This document shows positions 16,029 to 25,300 of a stretch of 50,817 nt of DNA, one piece after another (position 1 is the first letter of the stretch; every line of letters starts with the position of its first letter). The DNA comes from Bacillota bacterium. GTDB taxonomy: Bacteria; Bacillota; Clostridia; Oscillospirales; Acutalibacteraceae. The position numbers and the translations under genes were made by a program. Under the pieces are notes generated by a model. The model had not been told where the DNA came from. It saw only the letters and a program-made list of their open reading frames with translations, and ran no database searches. The DNA is taken from contig JAETSA010000017.1 in assembly GCA_021769885.1 (NCBI GenBank), positions 1-50,817 on the forward strand. The letters are read 5' to 3'.

Positions 16029-18332
16029 ATGCGTACAAATAAATTGTTGCTCGACAACTGGAGATTTAAAAAGGATACGGCTTTGCCGCCTACCGCACTG
16101 CCGACGGACTGGGAAACGGTCACACTGCCCTACACCTGGAACGGCAAAGACGGGCAGGATGGCGGCAACGATTATTTTCGCGGCACGGGATGCTTTGTGC
16201 GCGCGGTTTCGCGGTCGGAGCTACCCGACGGCGCGGTGCATTACATTCAGTTTGACGGTGTAAATTCCTCTGCGGATGTGTTTTGGAACGGCAAAAAAAT
16301 CGCGCACCACGACGGCGGCTATTCTACCTTCCGCGCACAGATTCCTGAAATTCGGGACGAGAACCTCTTAACCGTGCTTGCCGACAACGCACCGAACGAT
16401 ACAGTCTATCCACAGCTTGCGGACTTCACCTTTTACGGTGGAATCTACCGCGAGGTGACACTCATCGGCGTTGCGGAACAGCACTTTGATTTGGCGTATT
16501 ACGGCGCGCCGGGCATTGCTGTCACGCCGCAGGTGCACGGTGCGGACGCGGAAATTCAGATAGAAACCTACGTGCAGACCGATAAGCCTTGCGAAATCCG
16601 TTATGAAATCCTTGCGGACGGCGAAACGGTGTGGCATGGCAGTACGGATACCGAAACCCGCAGTTTGACCGCTACACTTCCGAATGTGCATTTATGGGAC
16701 GGTGTAAACGACCCGTATCTTTATACCGCACGGGCGACGCTTTTGTGTGACGGCGAAGCGGTGGACACCGTTTCTGCGCGATTCGGGTGCAGGAGCTTTA
16801 AAATCGACTCGCAAAAGGGCTTCATTTTGAACGGCAGACCCTACCCACTGCGCGGCGTGTCCCGTCATCAGGACAGACCTGAAATCGGCAATGCGCTGAC
16901 TCTAGAACACCACAAAGCGGATATCGACCTCATTTGTGAAATGGGTGCGAATACCGTGCGGTTGGCGCATTATCAGCACGCGCAGGCGTTTTATGATCTT
17001 TGTGATGAAAAAGGGCTTGTGGTCTGGGCGGAGATTCCCTATATCTCTAAAGCTTTGCCGAACGCTGTGGAGAATACGAAATCCCAAATGACAGAGCTGA
17101 TTTGTCAGAATTATAACCATCCCTGCATCGTGGTTTGGGGACTTTCCAATGAAATTACGATGAATACCCCGCCCACCGACGCGTCGATGCTTGCAAATCA
17201 CACAATGCTCAACGACCTAGCGCACCGCTTGGATAAAACCCGACTGACCACGCTTGCCGTCGTGTCGATGTGCGGTACGGGGGAGGACTATGTGCATCTG
17301 ACGGATGTTGTGTCGTACAATCATTATTTCGGCTGGTACGGCGGCCATGTGCATATGAACGGTCCGTGGTTTGACGATTTCCATAAAAAATACCCGAACC
17401 GCCCTATCGGCATCAGCGAATACGGGTGCGAGGCGCTGAACTGGCACACCTCTGAACCTGAACAAGGCGATTACACCGAGGAATATCAGGCGTATTACCA
17501 CGAGGAAATGATCAAGCAGATTATCGACCGCCCGTATCTTTGGGCAACGCATGTGTGGAATATGTTTGATTTCGCGGCGGATGCGCGCGCCGAGGGCGGC
17601 GAAAACGGAATGAACCACAAGGGGTTGGTCACCTTTGACCGCACCTATAAAAAGGACAGCTTCTATGCGTATAAGGCGTGGCTTTCCAAGGACCCGTTTG
17701 TGCATATTTGCGGCAAACGGTATGTGAACCGTGCGGAGGATATCGCCAAAATCACAGTATATTCCAACTGCGCAGAGGTCGAGCTGTTCGCAAACGGCGA
17801 GAGCTGCGGCAAGCAGAAAAAAGGCAAATATCCGTTCTTTTATTTTGAAGTGCGCAATGTGGGCACAACCGCGCTTACGGCAAAGGCGGGGGATTGCACC
17901 GATACCGCTGAAATTCGCAAGGTGGCGGAATTTGACAACAGCTACCGAATGAAGGACGAGGGCGGCGTAATCAATTGGTTCGAGATTACCACCCCTGCCG
18001 GGTATTTTTCCATCAACGATACCATCGGCAGTGTGCTTGCGACCGTACGCGGTAAGCTGTTTGTGCTGAAATTTGCAAAAGTTTTGCTTTCAGGGCTGAA
18101 AAGCACCGATGCGAAGTCTGCAAAGCCAAAGGAAAAACAGCCAAAAGTGAAAAAAGGCAAAACAAAGTCCAAAGGCATTACCGTAATGGGCTTTACCCTG
18201 AACAAGACGATGTTTGAAATGGCGAAGGGCTTTTCCATTAAGCGCGTCTTTATGATGCTCGGCGGCAAGTTCCAAAAAGAGGATATTTTGAAGCTGAACG
18301 CGTCCTTAAACAAAATCAAAAAGCCGAAGTAA
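16029..18332 (+). CDS. Glycoside hydrolase family 2 beta-galactosidase-like enzyme
   Basis: A 767-aa cytoplasmic enzyme without a signal peptide. It has the GH2 sugar-binding domain (about 1-150), an Ig-like domain (150-260), and a TIM barrel (260-560) with acid/base Glu375 in SNE and nucleophile Glu464 in ISEYG. A DUF4982-like domain follows (565-630). The end is unusual: after residue 665 there is a Lys-rich linker (about 692-716) and a small basic helical segment to residue 767. The partner symporter upstream suggests action on an imported beta-galactoside or beta-glucuronide. NCTxx and WxxNxxK features that separate these activities were not decisive, so the exact sugar is open. Confidence 0.92.
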   Translation: MRTNKLLLDNWRFKKDTALPPTALPTDWETVTLPYTWNGKDGQDGGNDYFRGTGCFVRAVSRSELPDGAVHYIQFDGVNSSADVFWNGKKIAHHDGGYSTFRAQIPEIRDENLLTVLADNAPNDTVYPQLADFTFYGGIYREVTLIGVAEQHFDLAYYGAPGIAVTPQVHGADAEIQIETYVQTDKPCEIRYEILADGETVWHGSTDTETRSLTATLPNVHLWDGVNDPYLYTARATLLCDGEAVDTVSARFGCRSFKIDSQKGFILNGRPYPLRGVSRHQDRPEIGNALTLEHHKADIDLICEMGANTVRLAHYQHAQAFYDLCDEKGLVVWAEIPYISKALPNAVENTKSQMTELICQNYNHPCIVVWGLSNEITMNTPPTDASMLANHTMLNDLAHRLDKTRLTTLAVVSMCGTGEDYVHLTDVVSYNHYFGWYGGHVHMNGPWFDDFHKKYPNRPIGISEYGCEALNWHTSEPEQGDYTEEYQAYYHEEMIKQIIDRPYLWATHVWNMFDFAADARAEGGENGMNHKGLVTFDRTYKKDSFYAYKAWLSKDPFVHICGKRYVNRAEDIAKITVYSNCAEVELFANGESCGKQKKGKYPFFYFEVRNVGTTALTAKAGDCTDTAEIRKVAEFDNSYRMKDEGGVINWFEITTPAGYFSINDTIGSVLATVRGKLFVLKFAKVLLSGLKSTDAKSAKPKEKQPKVKKGKTKSKGITVMGFTLNKTMFEMAKGFSIKRVFMMLGGKFQKEDILKLNASLNKIKKPK

Positions 18333-18356
18333 TTTATATCTTATATAATCCATACG

Positions 18357-18396
18357 CCCCGCCCCGCAATGTAAAATTGCAAGGCGGGGTATTTTT
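18357..18396 (+). terminator. Terminator after the GH2 gene
   Basis: CCCCGCC (18357-18363) pairs with GGCGGGG (18383-18389), with inner GCAAT/ATTGC, followed by TATTTTT. It ends the symporter-glycosidase operon. Confidence 0.85.
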
Positions 18397-18419
18397 ACCG
18401 GTTCGTCATTTTGCGTCGT

Positions 18420-19135
18420 AGTAGGGCAGGAGCTTGCTTCCGCCTCGAAATCGCACTTATTACAAGGCGACTTTGATAATTCGTAGGGAACAACCTCTGT
18501 GTTGTTCCGTGAAATCCGAACGAACCAATGGTGGGCGTGGAAGGTCTCGCCTGCCGGCTCGGTCGGTGCTTTTGAATACTTTGTATTCAAAGGTCTCCAC
18601 CGGAGACCCGCACCCCGTCCCTACGAGGGGTGCGTAGGGCGGGGGCTTGCCCCCGCCGTTGGGTTTATTCGAAATCCAATCTTGCTCGGGCGGATGAGGT
18701 TACGGCTGCGCCATTACCCTTTTGTCGCTTCGCGACATTTCCCCTATTAGGGGAATCTTCATCCGCCCCTACGGGGTGTGCGGTGCCGTTCAGTGGTGAA
18801 TTTCGCGGAACGACACAGAGGTCGTTCCCTACGGGGTGCGGTTCACCGTTGGGGTCGTGCAGAATCCAACTGTGCGCGGGCGGGCGTGGAAACCCGCCCC
18901 TACGGGGTGTGCGAAAACCCGACCTTGCTCGGGTCGTCGGGGACGCCGACCCCTACAAGATTGTGCGCCGTCATTGAGGTTGTGCGGAATCCAGCCGTGC
19001 TCGGGCGCTTCGTGAAGCGCCCCTACGATATAACGAATTTGCCTTGCTCTGTGTGAGATTCTTCGCTTCGCCCAGAATGACAAGGTTTTTATACGGGGAT
19101 CGTTCCCTACGGATTGTTTACCGCCGTTGGATTTG
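18420..19135. repeat. Intergenic repeat block, right of the symporter-glycosidase pair
   Basis: Roughly 700 bases of palindromic cassettes without a credible gene. Bases 18530-18625 carry the compound unit with GGTCTCGCCTGCCGGCTCGG, GAATACTTTGTATTC and GTCTCCACCGGAGAC, which recurs at 34072-34165 and, inverted and divergent, at 13890-13975. Bases 18694-18770 carry the TCCCCTATTAGGGGA module nested in a GGCGGATGA/TCATCCGCC stem. Bases 18895-19081 repeat 14253-14498. Confidence 0.88.
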
Positions 19136-19152
19136 AGGGAATGCGGGAAGCA

Positions 19153-19187
19153 AAAAAAACAGGGCAAGGGTTTTACCCTTGCCCTGC
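19153..19187 (-). terminator. Terminator of the cohesin/small-peptide operon
   Basis: On the minus strand, CAGGGCAAGGG pairs with CCCTTGCCCTG around a short loop and is followed by eight Ts. It lies about 60 bases after the last small peptide gene, which supports that peptide being the true end of the operon. Confidence 0.9.
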
Positions 19188-19249
19188 CTTTATAGTTGTT
19201 CAGATTGCACCGTGTTTCACGATGTCAGCTCACGACTCATTTGGTGGAA

Positions 19250-19372
19250 TTAGATATCCAACCAACCATCGTCGCCGCCCTCAACGGGGCCGGTACCAAT
19301 GGAGAGTGTGATAACGTCTTCAACATCATAAAGCGAAACATCAAATTCAGGTGCTGTGTAAGCCTGTTTCAT
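19250..19372 (-). CDS. Small 40-aa peptide, paralogue 2 (VITxS motif)
   Basis: A 40-codon gene, MKQAYTAPEFDVSLYDV followed by EDVITLSIGTGPVEGG and ending DDGWLDI. AAAGGAG lies 10 bases before the ATG and a strong terminator follows. It is clearly paralogous to the peptide just upstream: both share YTAPxFDxSxxD, VITxSxG and a Gly/Asp/Glu-rich tail. There is no signal peptide and no Cys. Short ORFs of this look (YxxPxxE...DVITxS) are known to me from Clostridia but without assigned function. It is the last gene of the operon that carries the two cohesin-like proteins. It may be a precursor or leader peptide; this is speculation. Confidence 0.75.
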   Translation of the reverse strand: MKQAYTAPEFDVSLYDVEDVITLSIGTGPVEGGDDGWLDI

Positions 19373-19412
19373 TGAAGCTTTCTCCTTTCAAATATCAAAA
19401 TCATACAAAATC

Positions 19413-19550
19413 TTACCAAACAATCACAGCGTCGCGATCTCCCTCATCCGGCAAAGTCGGACCGACAGACATTGTAATAACCTCCTGCGGGTCAAACGCG
19501 GAAAAATCGAAATCGGGCGCAGTATATTGTCGGTTATTGAGTGTTGTCAC
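19413..19550 (-). CDS. Small 45-aa peptide, paralogue 1 (VITxS motif)
   Basis: A 45-codon gene starting at GTG: MTTLNNRQYTAPDFDFSAFD, then PQEVITMSVGPTLPDEGDRD and a hydrophobic end AVIVW. It starts 18 bases after the stop of the cohesin-like gene. No strong Shine-Dalgarno site is present, and an in-frame TGA lies six codons upstream, so translation probably depends on coupling. It matches the next peptide in YTAPxFDxS, VITxSxG and the acidic tail, which argues that both are real genes. Function unknown. Confidence 0.68.
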   Translation of the reverse strand: MTTLNNRQYTAPDFDFSAFDPQEVITMSVGPTLPDEGDRDAVIVW

Positions 19551-19568
19551 TGTATACTCAAGCTTTCA

Positions 19569-20810
19569 TTAGCCCGCAAAGGGGAATGCAGCAAGGTAAG
19601 AAGCAACAATGCCTGTATAATTTGTAGCGAGGAGAGCTTCGTAAGAAGCATCATAGAACACAACCTGAGCTGCGCCGCTTGCGTCAAGATACTGTGCAAA
19701 TGCAACGTAGGTGACGTCGGAACGGGTTTCAGCACTTGTGATGTCGATGCGGCAACCGAATTTTGCATCAGCGCCGTCAGCGTGCTGAATGTAATCTGTG
19801 GTTGCTACCTGGTAACCGTCAGCAGCAGTGCCTGCAACAGCTGCTTTCGCAGTGTCAAGGTTAAAGCCTGCGGTGCCTTTGTAAGCAACGAAGCCTACGG
19901 ATGTGATTGCGTTTGCAGTCGCACCCGCTTTACCTGTGTTTGCAAAGTAAGCGTCCCAATCCGCAGCAGAGATGCTGGAGATTACACGGAACTGGAATGC
20001 GTCTGCAACGGTAGTTGCGCTTGTCGCAGTCATCTTAACCTGGCTGTTTGCCTTGGTCAGAACGGGGCCTGCAGGAGCAACTTCACCAACAGTTGCCGAA
20101 GCAACAGCTGCGCTTACATCATAAGTGTCTACAGCAGGAGATACGTACTTTGTAGAACCATCAAGGAATGCTTTGAACGCAGTCTGCGCGGGGTTACACT
20201 TGATTGCACCTGAGGTGATTGCAACATTGACAGGAGTACCGTCAGCGATATCGTCTCTCAGCTTCAACTGGAACTGAATAAACGGCTCAGCATCAGCGTT
20301 GACCTCGTCAGCGGGCAAACCATTTGTATTCAAACCAGCGTTCGGATGAGAACCGGAAAGGTTACGAGAAAGAACCACTTTGAGATATTCATTATACAAT
20401 TCATTCTCTTCAGCAGTATTTGCGGTAGCAATACGAGTTTTGATTGCTGCTGCTTGCCAAGCCCAGTTAAGACCGGTAATCTCATTATAGAAAGAGCTAA
20501 AGGTATCGTTTGCCGATGCAGTTGCTTTAACTGTATTAGCAGCGTTCACGGTAGTGTCAAATACCGCAGAGTTCACGCCGAAAAGCATCGAACCTGTGTG
20601 GAACTCAACACCACTATCGCCCTTAAGGAACACCTTTACTGTTACGGTCTCACCAGCATTGTAACTGGCTTTGTCAAGTTCGACTTTATAAGCAATTCTC
20701 TTGCCATCAGCAAGAGTATAACCATCATCGAAACCTGCGGACACAGGCAGAACAGCTACACTAAGGCAAAGAACCAGCGCAAGCAAAACTGCACCAATTT
20801 TTTTCATCAT
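19569..20810 (-). CDS. Secreted protein with cohesin-like domain
   Basis: A 413-aa secreted protein. The signal peptide is MMKK plus a hydrophobic core ending VSAG (about residue 26). Residues about 40-240 look like a cohesin/carbohydrate-binding beta-sandwich: YKVELDKASYNAGETVTVKVFL at the start, a SMLFGVNSAVFD strand pair, then IQFQLKLRDDIADGTPVNV. The remaining ~170 residues form a second beta-rich domain (QVKMTATSATTVADAFQFRVIS, TYVAFAQYLDASG) of no known family. There is no dockerin, sortase motif or SLH domain. It follows the cohesin-dockerin gene by 24 bases with AAAGGAG before the ATG. The cohesin assignment rests on pattern only. Confidence 0.72.
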   Translation of the reverse strand: MMKKIGAVLLALVLCLSVAVLPVSAGFDDGYTLADGKRIAYKVELDKASYNAGETVTVKVFLKGDSGVEFHTGSMLFGVNSAVFDTTVNAANTVKATASANDTFSSFYNEITGLNWAWQAAAIKTRIATANTAEENELYNEYLKVVLSRNLSGSHPNAGLNTNGLPADEVNADAEPFIQFQLKLRDDIADGTPVNVAITSGAIKCNPAQTAFKAFLDGSTKYVSPAVDTYDVSAAVASATVGEVAPAGPVLTKANSQVKMTATSATTVADAFQFRVISSISAADWDAYFANTGKAGATANAITSVGFVAYKGTAGFNLDTAKAAVAGTAADGYQVATTDYIQHADGADAKFGCRIDITSAETRSDVTYVAFAQYLDASGAAQVVFYDASYEALLATNYTGIVASYLAAFPFAG

Positions 20811-20834
20811 AGTAGATATTCTCCTTTGAGTAAA

Positions 20835-21950
20835 TTAAACGAGCTCATATACGTTGTCAACTGCCAACGCAGCAACATCTGCCTGAGTGGGCATACCCAT
20901 ATAGTTGCTTTCATAATAGCCCATTGTGAAACCATCCGCAGATGTCGGCCAACCATCTCCATCGATGTCGCCAGCCATAAACTGCGCAAGGGTGTCGATG
21001 CCCATATAGTTCGCTTCATAATAGGAAACAACAAAGTCATCGGAAGAACCAATCTGACCATCTGCATCGACATCACCGAAGTAAACAAATACATAGGTTT
21101 CGAGAACGGTCTCGCCATCTGCATCCAAAACTTCGATAATTGTACCTGTGGTTTCTACGCCGGAATCCGGCAAAGTAACACGAAGATATTCATCACCAAG
21201 GGTAGTTGTCAGATAGTCTGCAATTGCGCCTTCGGGAGTTAAATCATCGTTCCAACCAAGAGTATCCATACCGTAAACGGAGCCGGTATGCTCTTCGCTT
21301 TTATTCTGCAAATCGATTACAGGCTGAGAGGGAGCAGTATCCTTGATTACAAGGGTGTTCGGCTCAGCAGCGCCGCCGATTGTGACAGACGAATTGTTTA
21401 AGGTGAATGTCTGCCCAATCATAATGTCTTCAGAAGTAATTGTAGCATTGGCTTTCTGACCGCAATAGAGTTTGCCGGTCATATTGCCTAAAGCTTTCTG
21501 ATCTTCTGCTTTCAACTGAACGGGAGAGACACCGTTTGCCTTCGCAGTTAACTGGAAGGTGAAGAGCGTTACATTGTTTAATACCTGTGCTTTCACACCG
21601 GCAACTTCGCTCTTCGGAGCAAATGCGACTGTAAGGCAGCCATTGTTGTTGAAAGCGTTGGCATCCGCCGCGCCCGCACCGTAAATATCGGCATTGGGTG
21701 TGAACGAATTTTCAACATAGTCAAACAAAGCTGCATCGTAGTGTACCGGAACACCGATAGGGCCAGCGTAATAGTCAGTTGTGACTGCTACGGTGACGGT
21801 AACGGTATCGCCGACCTCAACCTGCGTTGCGCTCGGAGTGACTGTGAATGTTGCATTGCCCGGCGTTACAGCAAACGAGCCGAATGCAAACATTGTTGCC
21901 AACATAACAACAGCTAAAATGACGCCAATCGCTTTTTTAGCTTTTGTCAT
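20835..21950 (-). CDS. Secreted cohesin-dockerin protein (mini-scaffoldin-like)
   Basis: A 371-aa secreted protein with a signal peptide (1-27). A cohesin-like domain (about 30-205) opens FTVTPSATQVEVGDTVTVTV, has GVPVHYDAALFDYV, and ends SVTIGG. A linker and small beta module (TGTIIEVLDADGE...YVFVYFG) follow. The C-terminal dockerin (292-371) has two calcium loops, GDVDADGQIGSSDD and GDIDGDGWPTSAD, each followed by a helix with Y-x-ANYMGI or Y-x-SNYMGM. A cohesin and a dockerin on one chain is the plan of an adaptor scaffoldin: it could bind one dockerin partner while docking on another cohesin. The ATG at 21950 has AAGGAGG; upstream in-frame residues are not part of the gene. Confidence 0.82.
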   Translation of the reverse strand: MTKAKKAIGVILAVVMLATMFAFGSFAVTPGNATFTVTPSATQVEVGDTVTVTVAVTTDYYAGPIGVPVHYDAALFDYVENSFTPNADIYGAGAADANAFNNNGCLTVAFAPKSEVAGVKAQVLNNVTLFTFQLTAKANGVSPVQLKAEDQKALGNMTGKLYCGQKANATITSEDIMIGQTFTLNNSSVTIGGAAEPNTLVIKDTAPSQPVIDLQNKSEEHTGSVYGMDTLGWNDDLTPEGAIADYLTTTLGDEYLRVTLPDSGVETTGTIIEVLDADGETVLETYVFVYFGDVDADGQIGSSDDFVVSYYEANYMGIDTLAQFMAGDIDGDGWPTSADGFTMGYYESNYMGMPTQADVAALAVDNVYELV

Positions 21951-21980
21951 AAAATCCTCCTTATATAATTCTTCCCATAT

Positions 21981-22009
21981 AATATACAGGATGCACAGAA
22001 GAATGTCAA
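21981..22009 (-). promoter_or_regulatory. Promoter of the cohesin-dockerin operon
   Basis: On the minus strand, TTGACA (22009-22004) and TATATT (21986-21981) are 17 bases apart, giving a leader of about 25 bases. The operon (two cohesin-like proteins and two peptides) is therefore separate from the upstream 1736-aa gene. The rest of the gap to 22360 holds one GGAACGACACTGAGGTCGTTCC repeat hairpin (22238-22260) and little else. Confidence 0.82.
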
Positions 22010-22294
22010 CAGAAAAAAACTGCCAACGAAAAATCCCAAACGTCATCTGCTCAATACAGCAGCTATCACTCTACCGTTTCGGCAGACACAAATGTGGTGA
22101 ACCGTTGGAATTCCCCTCAGTGCAAGACTTTTTAACTGCACATTACAATACCAATAACGACTTTCCTTCTTTGGAGTCGCTATGGGGGGAAAATGTCTGA
22201 TTTAGGAAATTGCGGGGATGTGTGTATAGCATCTTGCGGAACGACACTGAGGTCGTTCCCTACACGTGCATACACAAAAGTTGCAATTTCACTG

Positions 22295-22330
22295 ACGTTT
22301 CCGCCCGACCGGAGAAGCCGGACGGAAACG
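22295..22330. terminator. Hairpin after the 1736-aa gene, possible terminator
   Basis: CGTTTCCG (22295-22302) pairs with CGGAAACG (22323-22330) with inner CCGG/CCGG. No T run follows on the minus strand, so termination would not be classical. Confidence 0.4.
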
Positions 22331-22360
22331 CTTTCGTTAGGAAGGAACTTTCAGAAGTGC

Positions 22361-25300
22361 TTACGCACGATTCTGTTCAATTTCCTGTGCACCGACAGCT
22401 GCGTTGAAGATTGCAGAGTAGTCAGCAAGTTCAACATCGTCGCCGCTGGTTACCATCGCAGCGTCTTTATAGACACCGTTCAAGGTTGCACCGGTATTGA
22501 TGTTCTGGTTCACGACTGCAGCGTCGAATGCGTCGATTGCGCCGTCACCGTTGACATCACCGTAAATCACAACGTAGTAGGTTGTAAGAACGCCGATGCC
22601 TTCGATGGAAAGGTCAACCTTCGCGCCCGTGCCGAAGAAGCCGGAAGCAGAAGCGGTCGGAGTTGCAACAGCATTCTCAACACTTGCTTTGACGTGATTC
22701 ATAAGAGCGTCAATGCTTGCGATGGAGCCGGGGGTGATACCATTGATGATCTTCACGCCCTGTGCAACTTCTGTTGTTGTGTCACCGTCATTTTCAACAA
22801 GCTTCACGGTGCACTCGAAGTTATCGATTGCAGCTTTGAGGGCAGCTTCAGCAGCTGCGACTCTTGCAAGGCCTGTTGCGGTGTTTTCACGGTCATACTT
22901 CAGGAACTCAGCAGCAGAGCGATTATAGAGAATCTGCTCATTGCCGTCTTCGTCTGTATAGGTATAACCAAGAGCTTTAATCAATGCACCGTAAGCATCA
23001 GCTTCGGTGATGTTTGCCTTCGGAGCATAATACTGAGAATAGTTGAAGATGATTTCTGCCTGTGCAACAAGTGCCTCGAGGTCGGCAAGGAGGCCAAGCT
23101 CTTTGACAGATCTGTCTTTGCGGAGAAGTTCATTCTGCGCCTTCATCAATTCGTATTTTGCATCAAAGACTGTGGACTGCAATGCATTCGGATCGTTGTT
23201 GACTGTAACTGCATTGCTCAGTGCGGACTGGTAAGCCGCCCAGGAATCTGCAGCGTAGGTCGCCTCGTTGTAATTCTGTGCATTTGCATAAGCAATTTCT
23301 TTTGCAAGGAACTGCTTTTCGGTTGTCTTCTTAATCAAGAAACGCTTATAGTACTTCAAAAGGTTTGCAGTGTTTGCGTTATCCAGCATCGAGTAAGAAG
23401 GTGCATGCCACTCTGCAAGTGTATTTGCATAATTTGCAAGATCTTCCGATGTCGGCTCAATCACTGTGTTACGGATACCAAGTGCTTTCTTGCCTTCTGC
23501 GCTTGCGATTACAGCTTCGATTTCCTCAGCGGAGAGACCGCTGCCTTCGATTCTGTTTTCGGGTGCTGCAGGAGGATTGTAAGCATTGATTCTGTTTCTA
23601 ACATCAGTTCTTACATCCTGATAGTTGAAGTAATCATAGAGTCTGTAATCCTGATAGTTGATTTCCGTTGTGCCTTCGGGCTCGGTTTCATTGATTGCAT
23701 CCAGCAAGGTCTGCGGAACGTTGGTTGTAGCAGCAGAGGAAGCATCTGCTTCCGCCATTGCGTTATAAGCATCGTTCAAAGCTTTAACCAAAGCTTCCTG
23801 CGTAGCAACACCGAACTCGTTTGCAAATACGGTCTTATCCATCATATAAGGCAAGGAGAGGGTTCTCTTTGCATTCAACATTGCGGTCTGGAACGCATTC
23901 CACTGCGCATCTGTTGCTGCCGGGAAGGTATCGCGGCTGATGGACTGTTTGTCATATTTTTCAAACGCTTCCTGTACGGAGGTCAAATCTACAATGTAGA
24001 TATCGCCGAGGTCGGGCGTTTTGATGGTGACTTTTACGTCGCCGCCATCTTGAACACCAACTTGCCAACCAGTAGCGCTTTTTTTATGGTTGTGCCAAAT
24101 GACATCCAAGCTGCCGAGAGGACCGGTCGTTGTACCGGAGACATATGCGGAAACATCCGCCTCCGCGTTATAGGTCAGCGGAGCTAACACATTGGTCTTG
24201 TTGGCATCGTCAGAGCCGTCCATCCAGCCGAGTTTGTCTGCCTTCAGCTGGGCATTCTCATTGCAGCCATGGACATAGTCCTGGTTTGCCTTCACAAATT
24301 CCGGAAGGTTGCTGCCGGTTGCACTGTATACCCACTCTGCATAGTCCGAAGCTGAATTGTTCGTATAGGTCAAGGACAGACCGGCGATCGCTGACTGCAC
24401 ATTGGGTGCATAAATTACCTTGTTGAAGGCTTCACGCTGTACACGTACTGCATCACGTTTAACCGCCGCTGAACTATTGACCTGGAAGCCTGATGTATGT
24501 GCGGCAATTTGGGTGTTCTCTTCTGTGGAGTCATCCATATACGCATAAATGTACTTCGTGTACTGTGTACCGACTGCTTTGCCGCCTTTACCTGTAAGGG
24601 TATAGGTCATAGCAAGGTAGAAGGGTTTGTCAGACGCATAAGCACCCTTTATGCGGAAGGAGGCCTTTGCCCACGGAGATACAACGGTTTCTGTAAACGC
24701 TGTAGAACCATCCTCCATATAAATCGAGAGGTTCGGGTCGGAAGCCGTGATGCTCTTAATTGTGATGATATAGTCGCTGTCGTAAACGCCAGCCGCGCGA
24801 CGAAGCAACATACCCATAGCATCGTTACGGATTGTAAACGTGCCGTCTACCGCACCGCCGTTGGCAAGCAAATATGCTCCGCCGTTCGCTGTGTCAGTCA
24901 AGGAAAGCGCAGGTGTTGCGAAGGTCTGCGGATCGGTCTTCCAACCGATGAAGAAGCCTGCGAAAGGCATAATCGGCTGAAGCATACCGTTATTGTAAGC
25001 CGTAAAGAGCTTGTTGAGAAGCGTTTCCACAAAGGAAGCCAAGTTGCCCTGGTTCAACAATGCGTCAATGCTTGTGAAGGTGGAAGAGCTAATCAGCTCA
25101 CCGCCTGCAACCTTAGAAAGGATGTTGTTGAGCAGATTTCTAACAACTGTAACAACCGCTTTCAGGGTCGGTTCGGTTCTGAGCGCGCTGTTCATCGGCA
25201 CATTGAAGAGGCCGTTTGCCTCTGTAGCACCGGTGATTTTGGTCAAGTTAAGATCCAAAATGCCCATAACGAGATTCTCTCTCAACGCGGTCATGACCCA

